Position numbers and translations under genes: made by a program | The notes under the pieces: generated by a model | Database searches by the model: none | The model's input: the letters and a program-made list of their open reading frames with translations, nothing else | Told to the model about the DNA's origin: nothing | Assembly (NCBI GenBank): GCA_946885645.1 | Contig: CAMPGU010000295.1 | Location: 1-5,087 of the forward strand | Origin: an uncultured Haloferula sp. | GTDB lineage: Bacteria; Verrucomicrobiota; Verrucomicrobiae; Verrucomicrobiales; Akkermansiaceae | Reading direction: 5' to 3' | Length of the DNA stretch: 5,087 nucleotides | Part shown: positions 1 through 5,087 of the stretch, piece by piece | Layout: every line of letters begins with the position of its first letter | Position numbering within the stretch: position 1 is the first letter of the stretch

Positions 1-519
1 ATGGAAATCTTCTCCTATGTCCTCGAAGGGGCGCTGGCCCACCAGGATAGCATGGGGAATGCGCGTACGCTCCGGCCGGGACAGATCCAGCTCATGAGCT
101 CGGGCTCGGGCGTCACCCACTCCGAATTCAATCCCTCTTCCACGGAGGGTTCCCATCTGCTCCAGATCTGGATCATCCCCGCACAACGCGGCCTGACCCC
201 GCGCTACACGGAATGGACTCCCACCGCCGAGCAGGATGCCGCCGCGAAGGTGCTCTTGATCTCACCGGACGGCAGGGACGGCTCCGCCACCATCGCCCAG
301 GATGCCGATATCTGGCGCCTGAAGCTCCAACCGGGTGAAACCAGCGCCCACACGCTGGCACCGGGGCGCGGCCTCTGGCTTCACCTCGTCCGCGGGAATG
401 CCATTCTGAACGATACGGGAATATCCGCGGGGGATGCCGCCTCAAGCGAGCGCCCCGGCGAATACACCCTCACGGCTGGTGACGAAGCCGTCGCGGCCCT
501 GTTGTTTGACCTCCGCTAA
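1..519 (+). CDS. Pirin family protein, YhhW-like (5' end outside window)
   Basis: This is the C-terminal part of a pirin, a bicupin metalloprotein; E. coli YhhW has quercetin 2,3-dioxygenase activity in vitro, but the physiological role of most bacterial pirins is unknown. The visible 172 residues start with an internal methionine: in YhhW the matching 'MEI.(S/T)YVLEG' segment follows the HPHxD metal motif about 60 residues into the protein, so the real start and the first two metal-binding histidines lie upstream of the window. The second half of the metal site is present as H40 and E42 in 'GVTHSEFNPSS', and 'LLQIWI.P' and 'G.TPRY' (about 54-69) are typical of the family. From about residue 85 the degenerate second cupin follows, ending in 'ALLFDLR', the usual pirin C-terminus. 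It is probably cytoplasmic. A YceI gene follows after 75 bases on the same strand with no convincing terminator between, so co-transcription is likely. Family assignment is secure, substrate unknown. Confidence 0.93.
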   Translation: MEIFSYVLEGALAHQDSMGNARTLRPGQIQLMSSGSGVTHSEFNPSSTEGSHLLQIWIIPAQRGLTPRYTEWTPTAEQDAAAKVLLISPDGRDGSATIAQDADIWRLKLQPGETSAHTLAPGRGLWLHLVRGNAILNDTGISAGDAASSERPGEYTLTAGDEAVAALLFDLR

Positions 520-594
520 GAACACTCCACCTTCCCTGCTCCCGAAAAGCCCGCGCCAGCGTGCGGAAAGACCATCACCACCAACACGAATAAC

Positions 595-1221
595 ATGAAA
601 ATCGACTACCTCGCCTTCCCGGCCGCCATCCTCACCATGGCGCTTGTCGCCTGCGAAAATCCCGCGGACAAGACCGCAAACGCCGATGTCAAGGGCACGG
701 TCGCCAAGACCGCCGACGCCGCCACGGGAACCAAGTACGTCTTCACCCCGGACTCGAAAATCGAGTTTACCGGCTCGAAGGTGACGGGCAAACACGACGG
801 CGGCTTCAAGACCTTCACCGGCCATTTCACCGTCGAGGACGGCGTGCCGGTAGGTAACGACCACAAGGTGGAAATCGACATGAACTCAACCTTCGCCGAC
901 GACGAGAAGCTCACCGGCCACCTCAAGTCCCCGGATTTCTTCGACGTCGCCAAATACCCGCAGACGACTTTCGATGTCACCGAACTGAAGAAGGATTCAG
1001 ATACTGCCTATACGGTTTCCGGCAACTTCAAGCTGCACGGAGTCGAGAAGAACATCAGCTTCCCCGCCACGGTCACGCGGGACGGCGACACGGTGAACAT
1101 CAAGGCGGAGTTCGACATCAACCGGAAGGACTTCGGCATCGTCTATGCGGGCAAGGCCGACGACCTGATCCGCGATGAGGTGGTGATCCGCCTCGATCTG
1201 ACGGCGAAACCGGAGGCCTGA
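595..1221 (+). CDS. YceI family protein, predicted lipoprotein
   Basis: A 208-residue YceI-domain protein. YceI proteins have a lipocalin-like beta-barrel that binds polyisoprenoid-type lipids in known structures; the physiological role is generally unclear. The N-terminus has a short hydrophobic stretch ending in the lipobox LVAC, so Cys20 is the expected lipidation site. It is followed by Glu rather than Asp at +2, which would be compatible with outer-membrane sorting if Lol rules apply. A linker rich in Ala, Lys and Asp spans about 21-46. The YceI domain runs from about 47 to the end, with the hallmarks 'LTGHLKSPDFFDV.KYP' (106-122), 'GNFKLHGVEKNISFPA' (143-158) and 'FDINRKDFGI' (173-182). 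The length is normal for the family plus a signal peptide. The start is chosen because it gives the lipoprotein signal directly; the only purine-rich stretch upstream (565-570) is too far away to be a good ribosome site. It is probably co-transcribed with the upstream pirin gene and ends just before a strong terminator. Confidence 0.93.
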   Translation: MKIDYLAFPAAILTMALVACENPADKTANADVKGTVAKTADAATGTKYVFTPDSKIEFTGSKVTGKHDGGFKTFTGHFTVEDGVPVGNDHKVEIDMNSTFADDEKLTGHLKSPDFFDVAKYPQTTFDVTELKKDSDTAYTVSGNFKLHGVEKNISFPATVTRDGDTVNIKAEFDINRKDFGIVYAGKADDLIRDEVVIRLDLTAKPEA

Positions 1222-1243
1222 AGCCGGCTTCCGTTTACCCGAG

Positions 1244-1277
1244 GGCGGCCGGAGGGGATCTCCGGCCGTCTTCGTTT
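1244..1277 (+). terminator. Rho-independent terminator after the YceI gene
   Basis: An 11-bp stem (1244-1254 paired with 1260-1270, one G-T wobble, otherwise perfect) closes a 5-base loop GGGAT and is followed directly by TTCGTTT. It begins 22 bases after the YceI stop codon. The stem is very G+C-rich; the T tract is interrupted by C and G, so termination may be incomplete. It separates the pirin/YceI unit from the genes downstream. Confidence 0.75.
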
Positions 1278-1423
1278 AATACACAACAGGTAACATGCGA
1301 GGCATGGGTGCAAAAAACCGCTCGGCGGGCGGCAGATCGCATGCATGAAGGAATCGCCGGCCGAGGCGAGCATCCCTGGCCGCGTGGCCCTGGAACCCTC
1401 GTGGCAAGGGATCCATGAGAGAC
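1278..1423. other. Non-coding spacer without a recognised element
   Basis: This stretch between the terminator and the candidate promoter holds no gene I can support. It contains a short perfect hairpin (CATGC, loop GAG, GCATG at 1294-1306), a GCATGCATG-like run near 1339-1346 and several GGCC boxes, none of which forms a known RNA or operator. A 17-residue frame starting at 1295 is not supported by composition or a good ribosome site. Confidence 0.5.
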
Positions 1424-1452
1424 TTGGCCGGCGGCGCAAATCGTGCTAACAG
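1424..1452 (+). promoter_or_regulatory. Candidate sigma-70-type promoter for the L,D-transpeptidase gene
   Basis: TTGGCC at 1424-1429 is followed after 17 bases by TAACAG (1447-1452), with an extended -10 TG at 1444-1445. The -35 shares four of six and the -10 three of six positions with the consensus; the spacing and the TG dinucleotide are the best arguments. Transcription would begin near 1459, leaving a leader of roughly 15 bases before the preferred start at 1475. It lies in a relatively A+T-rich patch downstream of the YceI terminator, where a new transcription unit would be expected. Confidence 0.35.
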
Positions 1453-1474
1453 TTTTGTCCGAGTCGCCACTCCC

Positions 1475-2062
1475 ATGGTTTTGCCACATTCTCCGCTCTT
1501 CCTCCGCAGCTTTGCCGCCATCGCCGGCGCGGCTGTGGTATCCTGCGCAGCCCCCGCCCGGATCATCGAAAAGAAGGCGCCTCCGCGGAAGGCGGAGTAC
1601 GTGATGTACGAGTGGTACGATGACGGAGGACCGGGCAAGGTCGCCATCCGGATCGATCTCGGCGAACAACGCGCCCATTACACCCGCGGCGGGCGGGATA
1701 TCGGCTGGTCCTACGTGGCCACCGGCAAGGAAGGCTACGGCACCCCTGCGGGATCCTACCGGATCACCGAGAAGATCGTGGACAAGTATTCGAACCGCTA
1801 CGGCTGGCTGGAGGACGAGTGGGGGAACGTGACCAACGGCGACGCGACCCCGGGCACTCCGGTGCCACCCGGGGAACGTTACGTTCCGGCACCCATGCCC
1901 TACTGGATGCGCCTGACCTCCTATGGGATCGGCATGCATGCGGGCGTGATTCCGAAGCCGGGGGAAGCCGCTTCCCACGGGTGCATCCGCCTGCCGAAAG
2001 AACTCGCACCCCGGCTCTTCGACTCTATCAACGTGGGCACGCCGGTCACCATCACCCATTAG
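1475..2062 (+). CDS. L,D-transpeptidase, YkuD domain, predicted lipoprotein
   Basis: A 195-residue YkuD-type L,D-transpeptidase. Such enzymes use a catalytic cysteine to make 3-3 peptidoglycan cross-links or to attach proteins to peptidoglycan, in the periplasm. The N-terminus has a basic residue (R11), a hydrophobic stretch and the lipobox VVSC, making Cys24 the likely lipid-anchored residue. The catalytic domain runs from about 55 ('VAIRIDLGEQRA.YTRGG') through the 'ATGK..YGTPAGSYRI' segment (82-97) to the active-site motif: H155 in 'GMHAG' and 'SHGCIR' at 167-172 with nucleophile Cys170 and Arg172, all intact. A tryptophan/glycine-rich insert (about 106-140) lies between. An in-frame ATG at 1415 would add 20 residues; it is preceded by AAGGGA only three bases away. 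I prefer 1475 because it gives a normal lipoprotein signal and because the candidate promoter lies between the two starts. The specific substrate (cross-linking, protein anchoring or other) cannot be told from sequence. Confidence 0.85.
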   Translation: MVLPHSPLFLRSFAAIAGAAVVSCAAPARIIEKKAPPRKAEYVMYEWYDDGGPGKVAIRIDLGEQRAHYTRGGRDIGWSYVATGKEGYGTPAGSYRITEKIVDKYSNRYGWLEDEWGNVTNGDATPGTPVPPGERYVPAPMPYWMRLTSYGIGMHAGVIPKPGEAASHGCIRLPKELAPRLFDSINVGTPVTITH

Positions 2063-2091
2063 GCCCCCTTGCGCTCCGGGTGATCCGGCTT

Positions 2092-2096
2092 AGGGA
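2092..2096 (+). promoter_or_regulatory. Ribosome binding site of the DJ-1 family gene
   Basis: AGGGA sits six bases before the ATG at 2103. It fixes that start, which also places a signal peptide at the very N-terminus. The overlapping ATG at 2096 is in another frame. Confidence 0.6.
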
Positions 2097-2102
2097 TGCA
2101 GG

Positions 2103-2891
2103 ATGATCGCTCGAATCCTCGCCTCCCTCGCGGTGCTGCTTCACGCGGCCGCCTTTTCACAGGATGAAGAGAAACCGCAGGCGCCGGCGAAGAAACCGAT
2201 CCTCCTCGTCCTGACCAACCACGCCAAACTGGGGGACTCGGGCAAGCGGACGGGCTTTTTCCTCTCCGAGGCCGCGCATCCGTGGGAGGTATTCCATGGC
2301 GCGGGGTACCAGGTGACACTGGCCAGCCCTCTGGGCGGCTTCGCTCCCCTCGATCCCAAGAGCTATGACCTGAAGGACGGGGCAAACGCCGCGTTCTGGA
2401 AAAAGACGGGCTCGGGCGAAGAAAAGGCCGGGACGCTGGGGGTCAAGGACACCAAGGCTCTGGGCGACCTCAACCCGGCCGACTTCGCCGCCGTCTTCTA
2501 TGCGGGTGGGCACGGAACAATGTGGGATTTCCGCGAGAGCGAAGACATCCGGAAGCTCACGGCCGTTATTTACGAGGATGGAGGAGTCGTGGGCGCGGTC
2601 TGCCACGGCCCCGCTGCCCTGATCGATGTGAAGCTCGCGGATGGCAGCCCGCTGGTGAAAGGAAAGAAAGTCGCCGCCTTCACGAATGCGGAGGAAGAAG
2701 CGGTCGGCCTGACCGCAACCGTTCCCTATCTGCTGCAATCCGAACTGGAGAAAGCGGGAGCGGTGCACGTGCCTGCGGAGAATTTCGCGGAAAACGCCGT
2801 GCTCGACGGGCGGCTTGTCACCGGCCAGAACCCCGCCTCCGCGAAGAAAGCGGCTGAGCTGGTGGTGGAGGCCCTTGCGAAGGAAGAGTAG
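2103..2891 (+). CDS. DJ-1/PfpI family protein, Hsp31-like, predicted exported
   Basis: A 262-residue class I glutamine-amidotransferase-like (DJ-1/PfpI) protein of the Hsp31/HchA-like type. Members act as chaperones, deglycases or glutathione-independent glyoxalases (glyoxalase III), or are of unknown function. Visible triad-type residues are the nucleophile Cys167 with His168 in 'AVCHGPAAL' and Glu56 in 'TGFFLSEAAHPWEVF'. 'AGGHGTMWDF' (134-143) and 'TLASPLGG' (72-79) are also characteristic of this subgroup. Residues 1-19 look like a Sec signal peptide (Arg4, hydrophobic core, likely cut after AFS before Gln20), followed by a charged, Lys/Glu/Pro-rich linker, so the protein is probably periplasmic; E. 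coli HchA and yeast Hsp31 have no such signal. It follows the L,D-transpeptidase gene by 40 bases without a strong terminator and precedes the VOC gene by 60 bases. The family is secure, activity uncertain. Confidence 0.9.
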   Translation: MIARILASLAVLLHAAAFSQDEEKPQAPAKKPILLVLTNHAKLGDSGKRTGFFLSEAAHPWEVFHGAGYQVTLASPLGGFAPLDPKSYDLKDGANAAFWKKTGSGEEKAGTLGVKDTKALGDLNPADFAAVFYAGGHGTMWDFRESEDIRKLTAVIYEDGGVVGAVCHGPAALIDVKLADGSPLVKGKKVAAFTNAEEEAVGLTATVPYLLQSELEKAGAVHVPAENFAENAVLDGRLVTGQNPASAKKAAELVVEALAKEE

Positions 2892-2951
2892 GCGTCGGCC
2901 CGGCATCTCTTCTCGCCAATCCCGGCGTCTCCTGTCAGAGGTGACGACGCC
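2891..2951 (+). promoter_or_regulatory. Inverted repeat spanning the intergenic region before the VOC gene
   Basis: GGCGTCG at 2891-2897 is the exact reverse complement of CGACGCC at 2945-2951, which ends on the base before the VOC start codon. A second copy, GGCGTC at 2924-2929, can pair with 2946-2951 instead. Either pairing puts the Shine-Dalgarno sequence in the loop and holds the spacer before the ATG in a stem, so translation control is conceivable. In G+C-rich DNA such repeats can also arise by chance. Confidence 0.3.
2937..2944 (+). promoter_or_regulatory. Strong ribosome binding site of the VOC gene
   Basis: AGAGGTGA is a near-complete match to the anti-Shine-Dalgarno complement and lies seven bases before the ATG at 2952. 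It is by far the best ribosome site in the window and decides the start of the VOC gene. Confidence 0.8.
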
Positions 2952-3413
2952 ATGAGCGACCATTCTGTTCCGGAAGGCTATCACTCCGTGACTCCGTCTC
3001 TGACCGCCCGCGACGCCGCGGCGGCCCTCGACTTCTACACCCGCGCCTTCGGTGCCGAGGTGCTCTTCATGATGCCCGAGCCGTCGGGAAAGCTCATGCA
3101 CGCGGAGTTCCGGATCGGAGACTCCCGCATGATGATCTCGGACGAATATCCGGCCTACGGCGCGCTTGCCCCGGAAATCGGGAAAGGAGGCTCCTTCATG
3201 ATCTACGTGCCGGATGTGGATGCCGCCTTCGCCCGTGCCGTCGCTGCCGGAGCAACGCCAACGATGGAACCTACCGACATGTTTTACGGGGATCGCTCGG
3301 GAAAACTGGATGATCCCTTCGGCTACCGGTGGACGATCGCCTCACGCGTGCGCGAGGTATCCCAGGAAGAAATGGACGCCGCCGCCAAAGCCTGGGCGGA
3401 AGAGAACAGTTGA
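2952..3413 (+). CDS. VOC family protein, PhnB-like (glyoxalase/bleomycin resistance superfamily)
   Basis: A 153-residue cytoplasmic protein with two beta-alpha-beta-beta-beta modules of the vicinal oxygen chelate fold. The first covers about 10-64 ('SVTPSLTARDAAAALDFYT', then 'HAEFRIGDSRMMISDE') and the second about 80-130 ('FMIYVPDVDAAFARAVAAGA', then 'FYGDRSGKLDDPFGYRWTIA'). The tail 'VSQEEMDAAAK' is typical of the PhnB-like subgroup, whose reactions are mostly unknown. Aligned by eye to E. coli glyoxalase I, the first metal ligand (His5) falls on Thr14 and the last (Glu122) on Thr128, so a classical glyoxalase I activity is not supported; His50 and Glu52 remain in the central strand. The start is set by the strong ribosome site. 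The kefF/G-like gene begins three bases after the stop, so the two are almost certainly co-transcribed and probably translationally coupled. Confidence 0.88.
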   Translation: MSDHSVPEGYHSVTPSLTARDAAAALDFYTRAFGAEVLFMMPEPSGKLMHAEFRIGDSRMMISDEYPAYGALAPEIGKGGSFMIYVPDVDAAFARAVAAGATPTMEPTDMFYGDRSGKLDDPFGYRWTIASRVREVSQEEMDAAAKAWAEENS

Positions 3414-3416
3414 TCC

Positions 3417-3977
3417 ATGGGCTCCGTGCTCGTCCTCTTCGCGCATCCGGCCTTCCAAAGGTCCCGGGTGAACCGCGCCCTGATCGCCGCGGCACGCAGG
3501 ACCGAAGGCGTGACCGTCCATGACCTCTACGAAACCTACCCCGACTTCCTGATCGACGTGCGGGACGAGCAGATCCGGCTGGAGGAGCATCAGGCGGTGG
3601 TTCTCCAGCACCCCTTCTTCTGGTACAGCAGCCCGGCGCTCGTGAAAGAATGGCTGGATCTGGTGCTGGAGTACCGCTGGGCGTACGGAGACGGCGGGAC
3701 CGCGCTGCACGGGAAAATCCTGGCACAAGCGATCTCGGCGGGAGGGCCGGAGGATGCTTACCGGCGGAATGGCTACAATCACTTCTCGGTCCGCGAATTG
3801 CTCGCGCCCTTTGAACAAACGGCCCGGCTCTGCGGCATGGGCTATGCCGAAGCGTTCACCGTTCACGCCTCGAACCGGCTGGACGACCCTGCTTTGGCCG
3901 AGGTTTCGCGGAGCTATTCCGAGTGGCTCTGCGCGCTCCGCGACGGGATATCCCCCTTGTGGCTATCTCCTTCCTGA
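3417..3977 (+). CDS. KefF/KefG-like NAD(P)H oxidoreductase, ancillary to Kef antiporter
   Basis: A 186-residue flavodoxin-fold (NQO1-like) protein. In E. coli, KefF and KefG are cytoplasmic FMN proteins that bind and activate the KefC and KefB potassium efflux systems; KefF also has quinone reductase activity. Recognisable segments are the N-terminal phosphate-binding region 'VLVLFAHPAFQRSRVN' (4-19), 'VTVHDLYETYPDFLID' (32-47), 'QHPFFWYSSPALVKEWLD' (64-81), 'WAYGDGGTALHGK' (88-100) and the flavin loop 'SAGGPEDAY' (107-115). The 'HDLY..YPDF' part resembles KefG while 'WAYG.GGTALHGK' is the KefF form, so I do not choose between the two names. Length fits both. The start has GGAAGAG at 3398-3404, a rather distant ribosome site (12 bases), consistent with coupling to the VOC gene ending three bases upstream. 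The antiporter gene follows after 10 bases, the expected partner. Confidence 0.92.
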   Translation: MGSVLVLFAHPAFQRSRVNRALIAAARRTEGVTVHDLYETYPDFLIDVRDEQIRLEEHQAVVLQHPFFWYSSPALVKEWLDLVLEYRWAYGDGGTALHGKILAQAISAGGPEDAYRRNGYNHFSVRELLAPFEQTARLCGMGYAEAFTVHASNRLDDPALAEVSRSYSEWLCALRDGISPLWLSPS

Positions 3978-3987
3978 CTGACTCCCC

Positions 3988-5087
3988 GTGGCCTTCGAAA
4001 GTTTCTTCGCCCAAGCCTTTCTCTACCTCTCCGCCGCCTTGGTGGCGGTGCTGGTCGGGAAGCGCCTCGGCATGGGTGCCGTGCTCGGCTACCTGATCGC
4101 CGGTGCCTTGATCGGCCCGTGGGGACTGCGCTGGGTGGGAGGCGAAAGCGAACAGATCACCCACTTCGCGGAGTTCGGGGTGGTGATGATGCTTTTCCTC
4201 GTGGGCCTGGAATTGGAGCCTTCCCACCTGTGGCGGATGAAGCGCCAGATTTTCGGCTTGGGCGCTTCCCAGGTGGTGCTTTCCGCCGTGGCGATCGGCG
4301 GCCTGGCGATGGCCTTCGGCATCGGCTGGAAGCCCGCCTTGGGGATCGGGCTCGTGCTCGCGATGTCGAGCACCGCCATCGTGCTGCAATGCCTCTCGGA
4401 GAGAAACCTGCTGCGCACCGAGGCGGGGCAGAATTCCTTCGCGGTGCTGCTCTTCCAGGACCTCGCGGTGATCCCGGTGATGGCGCTCCTGCCTTTGCTC
4501 GCGGCACGGCAGCCCGCCGGAGAAACACAGGGGCACGGCGCGGCCGCATGGATGGCGCATTGGCCCGGGTGGGCCCAGGCGCTGGCGACCGTGGGCGCGG
4601 TGGCCCTGATCGTCGCCATCGCCCGGCTGGCGGTGAAACCGATCTTCCGCGCCATCGCGAAGACCCGCCAGCGGGAGGCCTTCACGGCGGCCGCTCTCCT
4701 GCTCGTCATCAGCATTGCGCTGCTGATGACGAAGGTGGGCCTTTCGGCAGCGCTCGGGACCTTCGTTGCGGGCGTGGTGCTGGCGAACAGCGAGTACCGG
4801 CACGAGCTGGAAAGCGACCTGGAGCCCTTCAAGGGCCTTCTGCTCGGGCTCTTCTTCCTCGGCGTGGGAACGGGCATCGACTTCGGGCACATCGCGGCGA
4901 ATTGGCCCGCCGTCCTCGGCTGCGCGGCGGGACTGCTGCTGGTGAAGGGCGGCATCATCTTCTCCCTCGCCCGGCTGCGCGGTTCCTCTTGCGGCCCCTC
5001 GCTGGTTTTCGCCTCCGCCCTCGCGGCGGGCGGCGAGTTCGCGTTCGTGCTGATCGCGTTGGCCGGCGGGGCGGGAGTCTTCAGCGC
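3988..5087 (+). CDS. KefB/KefC-type potassium/proton antiporter (3' end outside window)
   Basis: Membrane domain of a CPA2-family monovalent cation:proton antiporter of the KefB/KefC type; the first 366 residues are visible. In E. coli these systems export K+ in exchange for H+ when glutathione is displaced by electrophile adducts, acidifying the cytoplasm. The GTG start is preferred because an in-frame TGA at 3979-3981 closes the frame upstream and because the N-terminus then aligns with KefC with only one extra residue. Hallmarks: 'LGYLIAG.LIGPWGLR' (33-48), 'HFAEFGVVMMLFLVGLELEP' (59-78), 'AMSSTAI' and 'ERNLL' (about 125-142), the ion-path 'FQD' with Asp158, 'GLSAALGTFVAGVVLANSEY' (251-270), and the regulatory loop 'HELESDLEPFKG' (272-283), matching KefC 'HALESD'. 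Many hydrophobic segments indicate an inner-membrane protein. The C-terminal nucleotide-binding RCK/KTN domain would lie beyond the window and is not seen. No Shine-Dalgarno sequence precedes the GTG; translational coupling to the upstream kefF/G-like gene is likely. Confidence 0.93.
   Translation, partial: MAFESFFAQAFLYLSAALVAVLVGKRLGMGAVLGYLIAGALIGPWGLRWVGGESEQITHFAEFGVVMMLFLVGLELEPSHLWRMKRQIFGLGASQVVLSAVAIGGLAMAFGIGWKPALGIGLVLAMSSTAIVLQCLSERNLLRTEAGQNSFAVLLFQDLAVIPVMALLPLLAARQPAGETQGHGAAAWMAHWPGWAQALATVGAVALIVAIARLAVKPIFRAIAKTRQREAFTAAALLLVISIALLMTKVGLSAALGTFVAGVVLANSEYRHELESDLEPFKGLLLGLFFLGVGTGIDFGHIAANWPAVLGCAAGLLLVKGGIIFSLARLRGSSCGPSLVFASALAAGGEFAFVLIALAGGAGVFS

Noticed and set aside
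551..566. Hairpin CCGCGC-CAGC-GTGCGG between the pirin and YceI genes
   Set aside because: The six-pair stem is short and followed by AAAG rather than a T run, so it is not a terminator; a regulatory role cannot be supported.
1295..1348. Small 17-residue frame in the spacer downstream of the YceI terminator
   Set aside because: There is no good ribosome site, it carries no hydrophobic or toxin-like pattern, and a frame of this length is expected by chance.
1235..2059. 274-codon open frame on the - strand opposite the L,D-transpeptidase
   Set aside because: It runs antisense through a clear YkuD gene and the terminator, shows no known motif and has a low-complexity Arg/Gly/His-rich composition typical of G+C-rich shadow frames.
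2076..2088. CCGG-GTGAT-CCGG hairpin between the L,D-transpeptidase and DJ-1 genes
   Set aside because: It has only four pairs and no T tract, so it does not separate the two genes convincingly.
2157..3101. 314-codon open frame on the - strand opposite the DJ-1 and VOC genes
   Set aside because: It covers two recognisable + strand genes and their intergenic region, and its product is Arg/Gly/His-rich without a recognisable domain.
2952..3413. Naming the VOC gene gloA or a bleomycin resistance gene
   Set aside because: The glyoxalase I metal positions corresponding to His5 and Glu122 are threonines, and nothing specific to antibiotic-binding VOC proteins is visible; only the superfamily and PhnB-like subgroup are supported.
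3856..4890. 344-codon open frame on the - strand opposite the antiporter gene, and a related one at 4089-4958
   Set aside because: Both are antisense to strongly conserved KefC-type sequence; the predicted proteins are His/Gln/Glu-rich or Ser/Ala/Pro-rich without a recognisable domain.
1..5087. tRNA, rRNA, CRISPR, insertion sequence or phage signatures
   Set aside because: A reading of both strands found no tRNA T-loop or acceptor pattern, no regularly spaced repeats, no transposase or integrase motifs and no terminal inverted repeats; the genes are ordinary housekeeping or stress families with similar composition.

Overview
The window is a compact, G+C-rich bacterial chromosome segment with six protein genes, all on the + strand. 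The first is cut at its 5' end and the last at its 3' end by the window edges. The organism is probably Gram-negative: there are two predicted lipoproteins, one exported DJ-1-family protein, a periplasmic-type L,D-transpeptidase and a Kef-type antiporter. The weak Shine-Dalgarno signals of several genes and the overall style would fit Verrucomicrobiota (Luteolibacter-like), but this lineage is a guess from general impression and not proven by any marker in the window. I see no mobile element, CRISPR array, tRNA or rRNA.

Layout. (1) Positions 1-1221: the C-terminal three quarters of a YhhW-like pirin, then a lipid-anchored YceI-family protein, closed by a convincing hairpin plus T-rich terminator at about 1244-1277. 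(2) Positions 1278-1474: a spacer with no recognisable gene, ending in a candidate promoter at 1424-1452. (3) Positions 1475-2062: a small lipoprotein L,D-transpeptidase (YkuD domain). (4) Positions 2103-2891: an exported DJ-1/PfpI (Hsp31-like) protein. (5) Positions 2952-3413: a PhnB-like VOC-superfamily protein. (6) Positions 3417-3977 and 3988-5087: a KefF/KefG-like flavodoxin-fold oxidoreductase followed after 10 bases by the GTG-started membrane part of a KefB/KefC-type potassium/proton antiporter.

How they may work together. The kefF/G-kefC pair is the clearest functional unit: the cytoplasmic oxidoreductase is the ancillary activator of the antiporter, which in Escherichia coli protects against electrophiles such as methylglyoxal by acidifying the cytoplasm. 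A VOC (glyoxalase-superfamily) protein three bases upstream and a DJ-1/Hsp31-type protein (a family that includes glutathione-independent glyoxalases) before it suggest an electrophile or carbonyl-stress theme. That remains an inference: the VOC protein lacks two of the glyoxalase I metal-ligand positions and the DJ-1 protein appears to be exported. Nothing seen here amounts to a clearly undescribed system; the gene combination and a few regulatory details are the points worth checking.
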